Of a stretch of 38,652 bases of DNA, positions 16,520 through 24,682 are shown piece after piece. The DNA lies in contig JAQXTA010000048.1 in NCBI GenBank assembly GCA_029219245.1, positions 1-38,652 on the forward strand. Reading direction: 5' to 3'. The DNA comes from Lachnospiraceae bacterium. Its GTDB lineage: Bacteria > Bacillota > Clostridia > Lachnospirales > Lachnospiraceae. Numbering within the stretch: position 1 is the stretch's first letter; each line of letters begins with the position of its first letter. The translations under genes and the position numbers were made by a program. The notes under the pieces are model-generated. The model saw nothing but the letters and a program-made list of their open reading frames with translations. It ran no database searches and had not been told where the DNA came from.

Positions 16520-18025
16520 TCATGAATTGCAGACACAATCCTCTTTCCTCTGCGCCCTTGGTCCTTCCAGCATAATTGTCAGACGAAAAATATCCTCTCG
16601 TATTTCGTAGGACATGGTTCCATAATACCGTTCTACGATACTCTTCATGTTTTTTAGTCCGATTCCATGCTTCCACTCATCTTCCTTCGCCGTTTGTAGC
16701 CCGCCTTCCTTTGTATAAACAATTTCGCTGCCATTGCAGGTATTTTCAATCCGTAGAAAGAACATTACACCTTTCAGATAGCTGTGCACCCATATTTTCT
16801 TATCCGTTTCGTCATTGCATCTGTCACAGGCCTCTATCGCATTGTCCAGTGCATTATTCAACAGGATTCCCAAATCAAAAGACTCAATCCAAAGTGATTC
16901 CGGATATAGAAAATCACTTTCTAAGATTATTTCTTTTTTCTCACATTCCTGCCACTTACGGTTCAAGATGACATCCATAACAGGATTTCCCGTACTGTAA
17001 TGCATAGTCAGACTATCCATTGCATCTTTCATCCGGCAAAGATAACTATATGCCTCCTTATGAGCAGTTTTTTCCAGATTTCCTTCTTTCATACTGATAC
17101 CAAGAAGCTGCTCCATATCCGCAATATAATTATTCATATCGTGCCGCATACCCCGGATACCATCATATAAGCGTTCCATCTCCTGTACATGCCCGGTCAT
17201 TTCCGTTAACTGCTGTTTGTAAAAAATAAGCCTGTTTTTCTCCTCTTCTGCCTGCATCAATTCACCATATATTTTGATGCTGTATACAACCGCTGCCAGA
17301 CATAAAAATGCCATTGCCGGTATGACCGCATACATGCTTTTATGCCTATCATAGAGATAATTTGTCTGCCCACCCTCCATTGTAAAAAACAGACAGCGCA
17401 GTACCACATCAAACGCCATACCAACAGCTGTAAAAATCATCAGAAAAAGGACTCCCTGTTTATGGATATCCCGCATGGCATTTTTCTGATATTTCCGTAT
17501 ACACCGGATAACGACATACATAATGCTTACATACAGAATTGTTAAGATAAGAAAACAGACATATTGGATTTTTTCCATATGCCCATAAAAGATTTCTGTT
17601 GAAAAATTGTTGTTCAATGACCGATTTGTCCACCAGGTAATATACGACTCTATACCAATACTCCAGAACCCATGAATACCAAATCTCGCCATTTCGAAAA
17701 TAACCTCATATAAAAGCACTATATAGAGTTTAAAAAGACGGCAGCCTTGATAAAAAAAGTCCAGCAGAAGAAAATAAATCACAATAACAAGTCCTAGCTT
17801 CAGGATACTACTACTACTGTTTTTCATCACTCCATCATTTCCATATAGTACCCGCTTCAGCAAAGGGGAATTCCCCATCCAGAAGTTTATAGCAACAAAG
17901 AGCAGGAAAAATAAATATTTTCCCTGCTTCTTGTATCTCTCTTTCCATTCTACTGTATTTTCACATAAATACAGCATAAGAGCACCTCTAATGCCATATT
18001 CAAGAATATCAAATATCTGCCACAT
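16520..18025 (-). CDS. GHKL sensor histidine kinase (AgrC/LytS-like, family 10)
   Basis: The N-terminal half is hydrophobic with about six membrane helices (within residues 1-250), as in AgrC-type peptide sensors. A short coiled linker leads to the phospho-acceptor motif IRGMRHDMNN with His295. The ATPase domain follows, with its N box in LLNNALDNAIEAC and G-box region HGIGLKNMKSIVERY. The 501-aa length is a little above AgrC (about 430). It starts 12 nt after the LytTR regulator gene with GGGGAGC as ribosome binding site, so the two form one pair. No agrB/agrD-like peptide gene is beside it, so the signal is unknown. Confidence 0.88.
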   Translation of the reverse strand: MWQIFDILEYGIRGALMLYLCENTVEWKERYKKQGKYLFFLLFVAINFWMGNSPLLKRVLYGNDGVMKNSSSSILKLGLVIVIYFLLLDFFYQGCRLFKLYIVLLYEVIFEMARFGIHGFWSIGIESYITWWTNRSLNNNFSTEIFYGHMEKIQYVCFLILTILYVSIMYVVIRCIRKYQKNAMRDIHKQGVLFLMIFTAVGMAFDVVLRCLFFTMEGGQTNYLYDRHKSMYAVIPAMAFLCLAAVVYSIKIYGELMQAEEEKNRLIFYKQQLTEMTGHVQEMERLYDGIRGMRHDMNNYIADMEQLLGISMKEGNLEKTAHKEAYSYLCRMKDAMDSLTMHYSTGNPVMDVILNRKWQECEKKEIILESDFLYPESLWIESFDLGILLNNALDNAIEACDRCNDETDKKIWVHSYLKGVMFFLRIENTCNGSEIVYTKEGGLQTAKEDEWKHGIGLKNMKSIVERYYGTMSYEIREDIFRLTIMLEGPRAQRKEDCVCNS

Positions 18026-18037
18026 ACGCTCCCCTGT

Positions 18038-18745
18038 CTATTCCTGCAAAAAACTACAGTATGTTTGAACGAAATCACTATATTTCCGCTTAGCAAGATA
18101 AATCCTTTCTCCATTGCTTACCGTTATACTTGTACTGTCATATGCTTTGATTTCCGATAGTGCCACCAGAAATCCCCGGTGACAACGATAGAAGCCTTCT
18201 CCAAGCTCCTTTTCCAGTTCATCCATCTTGCCGTAAAATTTCAGTGTTTCCTTTTTCATATGAAGAATTACTTTTCTACCATCGCTTTCTGCATACAAAA
18301 TGTCTCGAATCTCCAGCTTGCGGTAGCTGCCATCTACCTTAACTACCATATGCTTTGAAAGGGCAGACTGCTTTTCTACTTCGGCAGCTGCCCGTTCCAT
18401 AACCGTAAGTAATTTTTCCTTTTTTAGCGGCTTCAAAAGATAATGAAAAGCGCCTACGTCAAATGCCCGAAACACCTGTTCCTTTACACCCGAAATAAAA
18501 ATCAAAATCACATCTGTCTGTTCCTTCAGTCTGGCTGCCGTTTCCATGCCACTTAGCCCATCCATTGCTACATCTAAAAGAACAATGTCGGGAAGATACC
18601 CTTTTGATACTGCTTCCAACAATTGATTCCCTGATGAGAACTCCTGTATGACCGTTGCCATATTCCATTCTTTCAGTATTTCTTTTATGCCTTCCCTGAT
18701 TCGTTTCTCATCATCACATATTGCAATATTTTTAGACGAAATCAT
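18038..18745 (-). CDS. LytTR-family response regulator
   Basis: A 235-aa regulator with an N-terminal receiver (acidic pair in AICDDEKRI, phospho-acceptor Asp58 in IVLLDVAMDG, conserved Lys in LLKPLKKEKL) and a C-terminal LytTR DNA-binding domain (about 135-235) with YRCHRGFLVAL and the ending seen in AgrA/LytR proteins. LytTR regulators bind paired 9-bp direct repeats and usually control surface, competence or peptide-signalling genes. Its start overlaps the end of the coiled-coil gene by 14 nt, which points to translational coupling in one operon. Confidence 0.9.
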   Translation of the reverse strand: MISSKNIAICDDEKRIREGIKEILKEWNMATVIQEFSSGNQLLEAVSKGYLPDIVLLDVAMDGLSGMETAARLKEQTDVILIFISGVKEQVFRAFDVGAFHYLLKPLKKEKLLTVMERAAAEVEKQSALSKHMVVKVDGSYRKLEIRDILYAESDGRKVILHMKKETLKFYGKMDELEKELGEGFYRCHRGFLVALSEIKAYDSTSITVSNGERIYLAKRKYSDFVQTYCSFLQE

Positions 18746-19793
18746 CTACCTGTGCCCCTTTGATATCCTCTTCGAGAAGCTTCATCTTCTGCAGCATTTC
18801 CTTAATTTCCGACTGTACCTGCGAAGCATCCTGTAGGGAATTTTCATCATAACCGGCAGCATTTTCCAATATTTCTTCCTGCTCTTTGGCATTCTTACGC
18901 TGTTCCTGCCGTCTTTCTTCCTGCAGTCGTTTTTCTTCCTGCGCCAACGAAAGTTCTTCCTGCTTGATTTCTTTCTCCTCTTTTGTTTCTTCCAGTTTTT
19001 CTTCCTGCTCTTCTTTTTCTTCTGCTTTCTCTTTGGCTTCTTCTCTTTTTTCTTCTAAGGACTCTTCAATATGATCCTTCGCTTCTCCAATCAATGCACC
19101 GATAGCTTCCTTGCTTGCCGCCTCTTTTATCTGGTCTGCCTCTTTCTGTGCATCTGTCATTACATGAGTTTTCAGCCGTTCTATTTTAATTGAAGTAATA
19201 GCAGAACTTTCCTGACTTATCGTATCCTGTGCATCACGCATTTCTTTCTCATAGATTTCAATCGAACTGTCAATTTCCAAAGCACGTTTCTGGTATTCCG
19301 TCAACGGTTCTTTTTCCATTTCTGCAAGCTTTTCCTGTTCTTCCTCAGTCAGACGTACTTCCATAGGATACTTCATGGCTCTGTTTTTTTTCTCAAGCAG
19401 TTCCAGATTTTTCTGTTCTTCACTGTCTGCAGCCACCCCGTAAGTCATTCGCAGTTCTTCCTTACTCTGCTCATAGCCTTGAATGATTTTATTATTCTCA
19501 TCCATCAACTTCTTTTGATTCTGAATGGTCTGCCTTCTGTCCGCAATATCCTGGTCAATCTTTTTATCACCGGTCCATGCATCACTGACAACTTTCATTG
19601 CACGCTTCATTGCCTGTTTCTTACGCAACAGTATAGAATCCTGCTTCGGATTCAGATTACCGGCATAAATGGAACCATTTTTCATCTGACTGTTTTGTTT
19701 TCCATGCATACGCTCTTTTCTGCGTTCCAAGGCATTTTCATTTGTATTTCCATACTGCTCATTACCATGATTTCTCACAAACATCACTGCCAT
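18732..19793 (-). CDS. Lys/Glu-rich coiled-coil protein, unknown function
   Basis: A 353-aa soluble protein without signal peptide or membrane helix. An N-terminal segment with SIYAGNLNPKQDSILLRKKQ and AMKRAMKVVSDAWTGDKKID looks conserved rather than low-complexity. The rest is heptad-rich coiled coil: about residues 85-230 mixed, then an extreme KE/EE-rich stretch (about 245-310), then a short helical end. A GGGAGG ribosome binding site precedes the ATG. It is the first gene of the cluster with the LytTR/GHKL pair and overlaps the regulator. I do not recognise a family. Possible roles are a scaffold or a regulated structural protein; both are guesses. Confidence 0.7.
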   Translation of the reverse strand: MAVMFVRNHGNEQYGNTNENALERRKERMHGKQNSQMKNGSIYAGNLNPKQDSILLRKKQAMKRAMKVVSDAWTGDKKIDQDIADRRQTIQNQKKLMDENNKIIQGYEQSKEELRMTYGVAADSEEQKNLELLEKKNRAMKYPMEVRLTEEEQEKLAEMEKEPLTEYQKRALEIDSSIEIYEKEMRDAQDTISQESSAITSIKIERLKTHVMTDAQKEADQIKEAASKEAIGALIGEAKDHIEESLEEKREEAKEKAEEKEEQEEKLEETKEEKEIKQEELSLAQEEKRLQEERRQEQRKNAKEQEEILENAAGYDENSLQDASQVQSEIKEMLQKMKLLEEDIKGAQVDDFV

Positions 19794-19908
19794 AGCGAAA
19801 ACCTCCCTGTACTTTCTTTGGCAACTTTATCATTTACTCTTTATGGCTAAATCCGTTTAACCATAACCTTCTGCATTTCTTTACTATCTATATCGGAAAA
19901 ACACCGTT

Positions 19909-19944
19909 AAAATAAAGGTTTATGTTGTGAACAGGCTTTATTTT
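19909..19944. terminator. Possible AU-rich terminator after the Bce-type operon
   Basis: A perfect 9-bp stem (AAAATAAAG/CTTTATTTT) with an 18-nt loop lies about 50 bp beyond the permease stop. The stem is weak and lacks a separate T tract, so this is tentative. Nothing else clear is seen in the 199-bp gap. Confidence 0.3.
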
Positions 19945-19992
19945 GTCATGAGCGTTTGCATGGTTCTCATTTTACCGTACGTGCAAAAAATG

Positions 19993-21888
19993 CTATCCAC
20001 TAATTCCTGCATTCCTCCGATATGTAATGACCGATATCTCATAGAACACCAGAAAGAAAACAAAAATGATTCCTACACTGATTACATTAATTGCTTTCAA
20101 ATTAGTAAACATCATTTTTTCCAGTGCGTGTACCGAATAATACGAAGATACTGCCATCACCAGAAACGGACAGATATAGGCAACCCGTATCTCTTTTCCG
20201 GCTGCCCTGCCCAGTATCTCTGCATCAAACCCAAGTTTCTGAAGTACCAGATACCTCTCCCTTTCTTCAAAAGCGTCGTTATACAGTTTCATAAATAAAA
20301 TACAGGCACTTGCGATAATAAATACCAGAAACATGAAAACACAAATGGAATACATGACTTTAATCCACTCAATGTCGCTACTGGCAGGGTCTATTTTAAC
20401 TCTTCCCACATATGCATCGCTTACCATATCCAGCTCATCGATGGATGCCTCAAAATTATACTTATCCGCAATGCTGAAATTGTAGGCATAAAGCTGTTGT
20501 CCAAGCGGAAGCAAGCTTTCATATTCCGCATCATTTACCACATAGAAACTCATGGCTTCCTGCAAATATCCTAAATACGGTGTATTGGTGTCTACCACCT
20601 GATGGTAAACTTTATCGTTAATGATTACATCAACCGAAGAGCGGTCTGTGATAATGGATAAAAGATAAACATGGGATATTTTCATAATCTCATCCTCTTT
20701 TGGTTCTTCATAAGAGAATTCCAACCCAGCATCTTTTGCCAGTTCTTTTATCGAAGAATATGGTATCACAGCATAATTTGTATAAGAAAAAAGCGTATCA
20801 AACAGGGAGGCATCCAGCATAAGAACCGGTGTCTTTGTTTCATAGGTAATGGTATTATCTTTTTCAATCAGTTCTTCCAAACGTTCCTGCATATCTGATT
20901 TTTCACTTAATATTTGATAGGTATAGGTATTACGGAAATGGATGATTCTTTCATAGCGATTTTTCATGGCAAAGCTGGTTGCCAGTGCTGTTACAGCACA
21001 TAACATCAGAACACAAACCATCGCATAAGTTCTATAATTCTTTTTCATGCGGAAAATGACATTATTCATCCAAAGGTTTCTTTCCTTCTGATACAAAAAC
21101 AATTTGTTTTCTGCCAGCTTTTGAAACAGATAAGGGAGAAATCCTCCAAACAACAGATAGATACCAATTACAACAAGAACTGTGGCCATCATGATATTTC
21201 TCATGACCTCCATGCCACCTTCTTTGACAGCAAGATAATACCCCTGTATGAGAATGGTAATTCCCAAAACCGTTTTTAACACGAGCATCCAACTTTTTGT
21301 CCGCAAATATTCATTCTGTCTGCCGGCAGAAATCATATCCAGCACACTGCTTCTGACAATATTGATGTAACCCTTCAACACAAAAAGAAAATAGATTGCA
21401 AAATAAATCAACGCTACCAAAAGAATCGATTTCCCGGAAAAACGGAAGGAAATATCAACACTGATATCCGAAACAGCAAGCAGAATCATTTGAAACAGTT
21501 GAGCGGTAATCACACCAAAAAAGATACCAAAAGCAAATGCCATAACACCGACCAAAACCGTTTCCAGCATATACATCTTCGCAATTTTCTGGTTGTTCAG
21601 TCCCATAAAAACATAGATGCCGATTTCTTTTTTCCGCTTCGTCAGAAAAACATTCGTTGCATACCAGATGAAACAGAACATAAAGCAGACCAGTACAAAG
21701 GAAATCACACCAATAATCTGATCAATATAATCTTTGTTTTGTTGTCCCAGAATCAAAAAAGTATCCGTAAAGATTAAATTTAAAAAATTGAAAAAAACTA
21801 AAATCGTAAAGGCTAACGATAAAATCAAAGAAAAATAATTTCTGATACTATGTTTAAAATTCTGCAAAACCAATTTCATGGTACTCAT
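19993..21888 (-). CDS. Bce-type ABC transporter permease (FtsX family)
   Basis: A 631-aa permease with the ten-helix BceB/VraG layout: an N-terminal helix, an FtsX core, and one large extracellular domain of about 200 residues (near 320-525) between later helices, followed by the C-terminal helices with ERERYLVLQKLGF. Family knowledge: this domain contacts lipid II-binding peptide antibiotics such as bacitracin, and the transporter itself passes flux information to the kinase. The start overlaps the ATPase gene by 4 nt (ATGA). It is the last gene of the module. Confidence 0.9.
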   Translation of the reverse strand: MSTMKLVLQNFKHSIRNYFSLILSLAFTILVFFNFLNLIFTDTFLILGQQNKDYIDQIIGVISFVLVCFMFCFIWYATNVFLTKRKKEIGIYVFMGLNNQKIAKMYMLETVLVGVMAFAFGIFFGVITAQLFQMILLAVSDISVDISFRFSGKSILLVALIYFAIYFLFVLKGYINIVRSSVLDMISAGRQNEYLRTKSWMLVLKTVLGITILIQGYYLAVKEGGMEVMRNIMMATVLVVIGIYLLFGGFLPYLFQKLAENKLFLYQKERNLWMNNVIFRMKKNYRTYAMVCVLMLCAVTALATSFAMKNRYERIIHFRNTYTYQILSEKSDMQERLEELIEKDNTITYETKTPVLMLDASLFDTLFSYTNYAVIPYSSIKELAKDAGLEFSYEEPKEDEIMKISHVYLLSIITDRSSVDVIINDKVYHQVVDTNTPYLGYLQEAMSFYVVNDAEYESLLPLGQQLYAYNFSIADKYNFEASIDELDMVSDAYVGRVKIDPASSDIEWIKVMYSICVFMFLVFIIASACILFMKLYNDAFEERERYLVLQKLGFDAEILGRAAGKEIRVAYICPFLVMAVSSYYSVHALEKMMFTNLKAINVISVGIIFVFFLVFYEISVITYRRNAGISG

Positions 21889-22646
21889 AGGAACTCACCT
21901 CCCATAGAAGCCTGCATATCAATAATACTGTCATAAAACTCCTTACGGCTGTTTCCTTTGCTTAGTCTGCATTTCATCAGACCGTCATTTAAAAGATACA
22001 CATCCTTTGCATAGGAAGCACAGTAGGCATCATGTGTCACCATCAGAATAGCCGTCTTTTTCTTCTCATTTACCATGGTAAGGCACTCCAGCAAATCTTT
22101 TCCTGCCTTGGAGTCCAGTGCTCCGGTCGGCTCATCCGCAAAAATAATTTCCGGTTCTGTAATCAATGCCCGGCACGCTGCTCCTCTCTGCTTCTGTCCA
22201 CCGGACAACTGATAAGGATATTTCATCAAATGCTCCTTTAATCCAAACAATTCACTCAGTTCCTCTGTTTTTTCCTTACATTTTTTACCGGATATCCCGT
22301 TTAAAGATAACGGAAGGGCAATATTGTCCTGTAACGTCAATGTGTCTAACAGATTATAATCCTGAAAAACAAATCCGATTTTGTCCCTTCTAAGTTGGGA
22401 CAGCTCCTTGTTGGAAATTTTTAATAAATCCATTCCATCCATTGTAATGGTTCCCTGGGTCGGTTTATCAATCGAAGATATTATATTTAGTAATGTTGTT
22501 TTCCCTGAGCCACTGGGTCCCATAATAGCAATGAAGTCATTGTTAAAAACAGTCAGATCGATTCCTTTTAAAACTCTTGTCTGAAATCCTCTTACACCGT
22601 AATCCTTTACCAGATTTTTGACTTCTACAATCTTTTTCTCACTCAT
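21885..22646 (-). CDS. Bce-type ABC transporter ATP-binding protein
   Basis: A 253-aa ATPase: Walker A GPSGSGKTT, Q-loop FVFQDYNLLD, signature LSGGQKQR, Walker B EIIFADEPTGALDSKAG, and the switch His in VTHD. The DSKAG sequence and the FtsX partner place it in the MacB/BceA group. The signature is followed by GAACRAL instead of the common VAIARAL. A strong AGGAGAGGAG ribosome binding site precedes the ATG, and the 115-bp upstream gap carries direct repeats likely bound by the cognate regulator. Confidence 0.93.
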   Translation of the reverse strand: MSEKKIVEVKNLVKDYGVRGFQTRVLKGIDLTVFNNDFIAIMGPSGSGKTTLLNIISSIDKPTQGTITMDGMDLLKISNKELSQLRRDKIGFVFQDYNLLDTLTLQDNIALPLSLNGISGKKCKEKTEELSELFGLKEHLMKYPYQLSGGQKQRGAACRALITEPEIIFADEPTGALDSKAGKDLLECLTMVNEKKKTAILMVTHDAYCASYAKDVYLLNDGLMKCRLSKGNSRKEFYDSIIDMQASMGGEFL

Positions 22647-22729
22647 ATCTACTGTTCTCCTCTCCTTTACCTGTCTGGCAGGCTGCTTTTCAACTCATTT
22701 TTATGTTAAGGAAAAATTGTAGAAAAATC

Positions 22730-22766
22730 CTTACATCTATCTTACAAAATGATTGGTAATCTTACA
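22730..22766 (-). promoter_or_regulatory. Three TGTAAG direct repeats upstream of the ABC genes
   Basis: On the minus strand TGTAAG occurs at 22766-22761, 22746-22741 and 22735-22730. The start-to-start spacings are 20 and 11 bp, so all three lie near the same DNA face. Tandem sites at helical spacing are typical of OmpR/PhoB-type regulators. The first copy overlaps the kinase stop codon. Confidence 0.5.
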
Positions 22767-23730
22767 ATTTTGTCAGATTTGCTTCTTGTTCAAAACCAAT
22801 TGTAAACTTTGTATAGCTGCTGTATTTGCTTTCTACCTCTATGCTATGCCCCAGTCTTTCACAAATTAAAGACACCATATACAATCCCATTCCGGTGGAT
22901 TTATATTGTCCGTTATGGTAATTACTTCCGGTATAGCCTTTGTCAAAAATCCGTCGGATGTCATTTTCCTTAATACCCTCTCCGTTGTCCTCTACCCACA
23001 AACATACCGTCTTATCTTTTCTGTCTGCTCCAATCTTTAAAACAGGATTCTCTGTTTCCACACCATTTTCTTTTTTCCGGTACTTTACTGCATTCTGTAA
23101 CAGCTGGTCCAGTATATAGACAAGCCATGCTTTATCACTGTAAATCCAGATTTCTTGCAAAATCTCTGTCTGTATTTCGATTTGGAAATGATTACGGATG
23201 AAAAAAAATTGGTTGTTGTGAATGGATGCTTTCACACACTCCAAAAGATTTGTTTCATGAATCTGTAAGTCAAAGAGATGTCCCTGAACTTTACATCCCA
23301 GAAGCGCACCATTTAATTGCAGGCGAATCCGCTCCAGCTGTTCCTGCATTCCTTTATGAATACTCGTGTCTTCTATTTTCTCTATCATCAGAAGGCTGGC
23401 CGTAAGTGGTATTTTTATCTCATGACACCATTTTGCTATATAATCCTGCAGTTCACAATTTTCTTCCCACCGCTTATGTAACTGCTCCTCCAGGTCTTTT
23501 GTTTCTTTTTGCAATTGTATGAAGATATCCTGCTTTTTCTGTTCCTTTCTCCAGTCAATACTAAGAAAAAGCAGGATACCAACTCCCATCAGAAAATCGA
23601 GATAAAATAAATATTGCCGATTCACTTGTGGAAGCAGAAATAAGAAATACAGATTATAAGCAATACAGGGAACACACATCAGTACCGCTTTCCCAAGACT
23701 TCTTTTCAGACTATTTTTAAACCTGTTCAT
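22762..23730 (-). CDS. Bce-type intramembrane-sensing histidine kinase
   Basis: A 322-aa kinase with two N-terminal helices separated by only a few residues (about 14-34 and 42-58) and no extracellular sensor, the hallmark of BceS-like kinases that read the state of their ABC partner. The H box is WCHEIKIP with His103, the N box lies in LDQLLQNAVKYRKKE, and the G boxes in VEDNGEGI and STGMGLYM. It overlaps the regulator stop by 4 nt. The adjacent ABC pair supports a peptide-antibiotic sensing and detoxification role. Confidence 0.92.
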   Translation of the reverse strand: MNRFKNSLKRSLGKAVLMCVPCIAYNLYFLFLLPQVNRQYLFYLDFLMGVGILLFLSIDWRKEQKKQDIFIQLQKETKDLEEQLHKRWEENCELQDYIAKWCHEIKIPLTASLLMIEKIEDTSIHKGMQEQLERIRLQLNGALLGCKVQGHLFDLQIHETNLLECVKASIHNNQFFFIRNHFQIEIQTEILQEIWIYSDKAWLVYILDQLLQNAVKYRKKENGVETENPVLKIGADRKDKTVCLWVEDNGEGIKENDIRRIFDKGYTGSNYHNGQYKSTGMGLYMVSLICERLGHSIEVESKYSSYTKFTIGFEQEANLTKL

Positions 23731-24407
23731 TCGATATAATACCCCTGTCCTTTCTTTGTTTTTATAATTTCTTCACCACAGACCTCTGTCAGTTTGTTCC
23801 GCAGTCTTGAAATCATCGTCGTCAAGGTGCCGTCGGAAACAAATTCATCGGTATTCCATAACAGATTCATCAACGCATCTCTTGTCACAATCTCCGGCCG
23901 GCTTTCCATTAACTTTATCATAATACGCTGTTCAGACTTCGTAAAATCTATTGCTTTCCCATTTACCAGAAAAAATGCAGCTGTCGGATCATAATACATT
24001 TCTTTTCTTAGATAGACCCTTTCCCGCACCTTATACTGATAAGTTCTTCGTAGAATTGCCTCTATTTTTGCTTGTAATATTTCCAAATGAAATGGCTTTT
24101 CCATATAGTCGTCTCCGCCCTGTGCCATTGCCATCAACTTGGCACCGTCATCATCCCGACTGCTGATATAGAGAATTGGCACCTCCGAAATCTCCCGAAT
24201 TTTCCGGCACCAGTAAAAGCCATCATAGTAAGGCAAATTCACATCCATCAAAACAAGATGCGGCTGCTCTTTTTCAAAAGTCTCGGTTATGGCATCAAAT
24301 TGTGTAGGCATAATTGTTTTATATCCCCATTTTTGCAAGAAGTGTTCTACTTCCTGTGACAATACGGTATCATCCTCCACTAACATTATTTTCATCTTAC
24401 TATCCAT
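23727..24407 (-). CDS. Bce-type response regulator (OmpR/PhoB family)
   Basis: 226 aa: a receiver with VEDD, phospho-acceptor Asp55 in VLMDVNLPYYDG and conserved Lys in YMEKPFHLE, then a winged-helix DNA-binding domain ending LRNKLTEVCGEEIIKTKKGQGYYIE. It is the first gene of the Bce-type module, with an AAAGGG ribosome binding site. The likely target is the repeat cluster before the ABC genes. The 275-bp region upstream is AT-rich; it contains a TATAAT (24565-24560, minus) without a clear -35 box. Confidence 0.92.
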   Translation of the reverse strand: MDSKMKIMLVEDDTVLSQEVEHFLQKWGYKTIMPTQFDAITETFEKEQPHLVLMDVNLPYYDGFYWCRKIREISEVPILYISSRDDDGAKLMAMAQGGDDYMEKPFHLEILQAKIEAILRRTYQYKVRERVYLRKEMYYDPTAAFFLVNGKAIDFTKSEQRIMIKLMESRPEIVTRDALMNLLWNTDEFVSDGTLTTMISRLRNKLTEVCGEEIIKTKKGQGYYIE

Positions 24408-24622
24408 AATTTTATCCCTTTTATGTTCTTTTTCCTGTTTTATACCTCTTTACTATACTGTTGTTCTATTCTTTTCTATTACAAACGATTCTATTTCAGA
24501 TAATTCTTCATTTATTTTTGTTTTTCTTTCTGCACTATTTCTCTGTTTTGTCCAAAAATATTATATTCTAAATTATTTAACAAAAATAATATAGGATTCT
24601 TAAAATATTTTTAATGTAACGA

Positions 24623-24653
24623 AAAACACACCACAATATCTGTGATGTGTTTT
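24623..24653 (-). terminator. Terminator of the alpha-hydroxy-acid dehydrogenase gene
   Basis: Arms AAAACACA-C-CACA and TGTG-A-TGTGTTTT pair over 12 bp with one mismatch and a 5-nt loop, 30 bp after the stop. On the minus strand the 3' arm ends in a T run. Confidence 0.65.
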
Positions 24654-24682
24654 AGTTGCTCTATGCTAAAATAACGTTATGC

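Noticed and set aside
19890-19897. Sigma-D -10 (TCCGATAT, minus strand) before the coiled-coil gene
   Set aside because: The -10 matches well, but no TAAA lies 14-16 nt upstream and the site is about 97 nt from the start codon.
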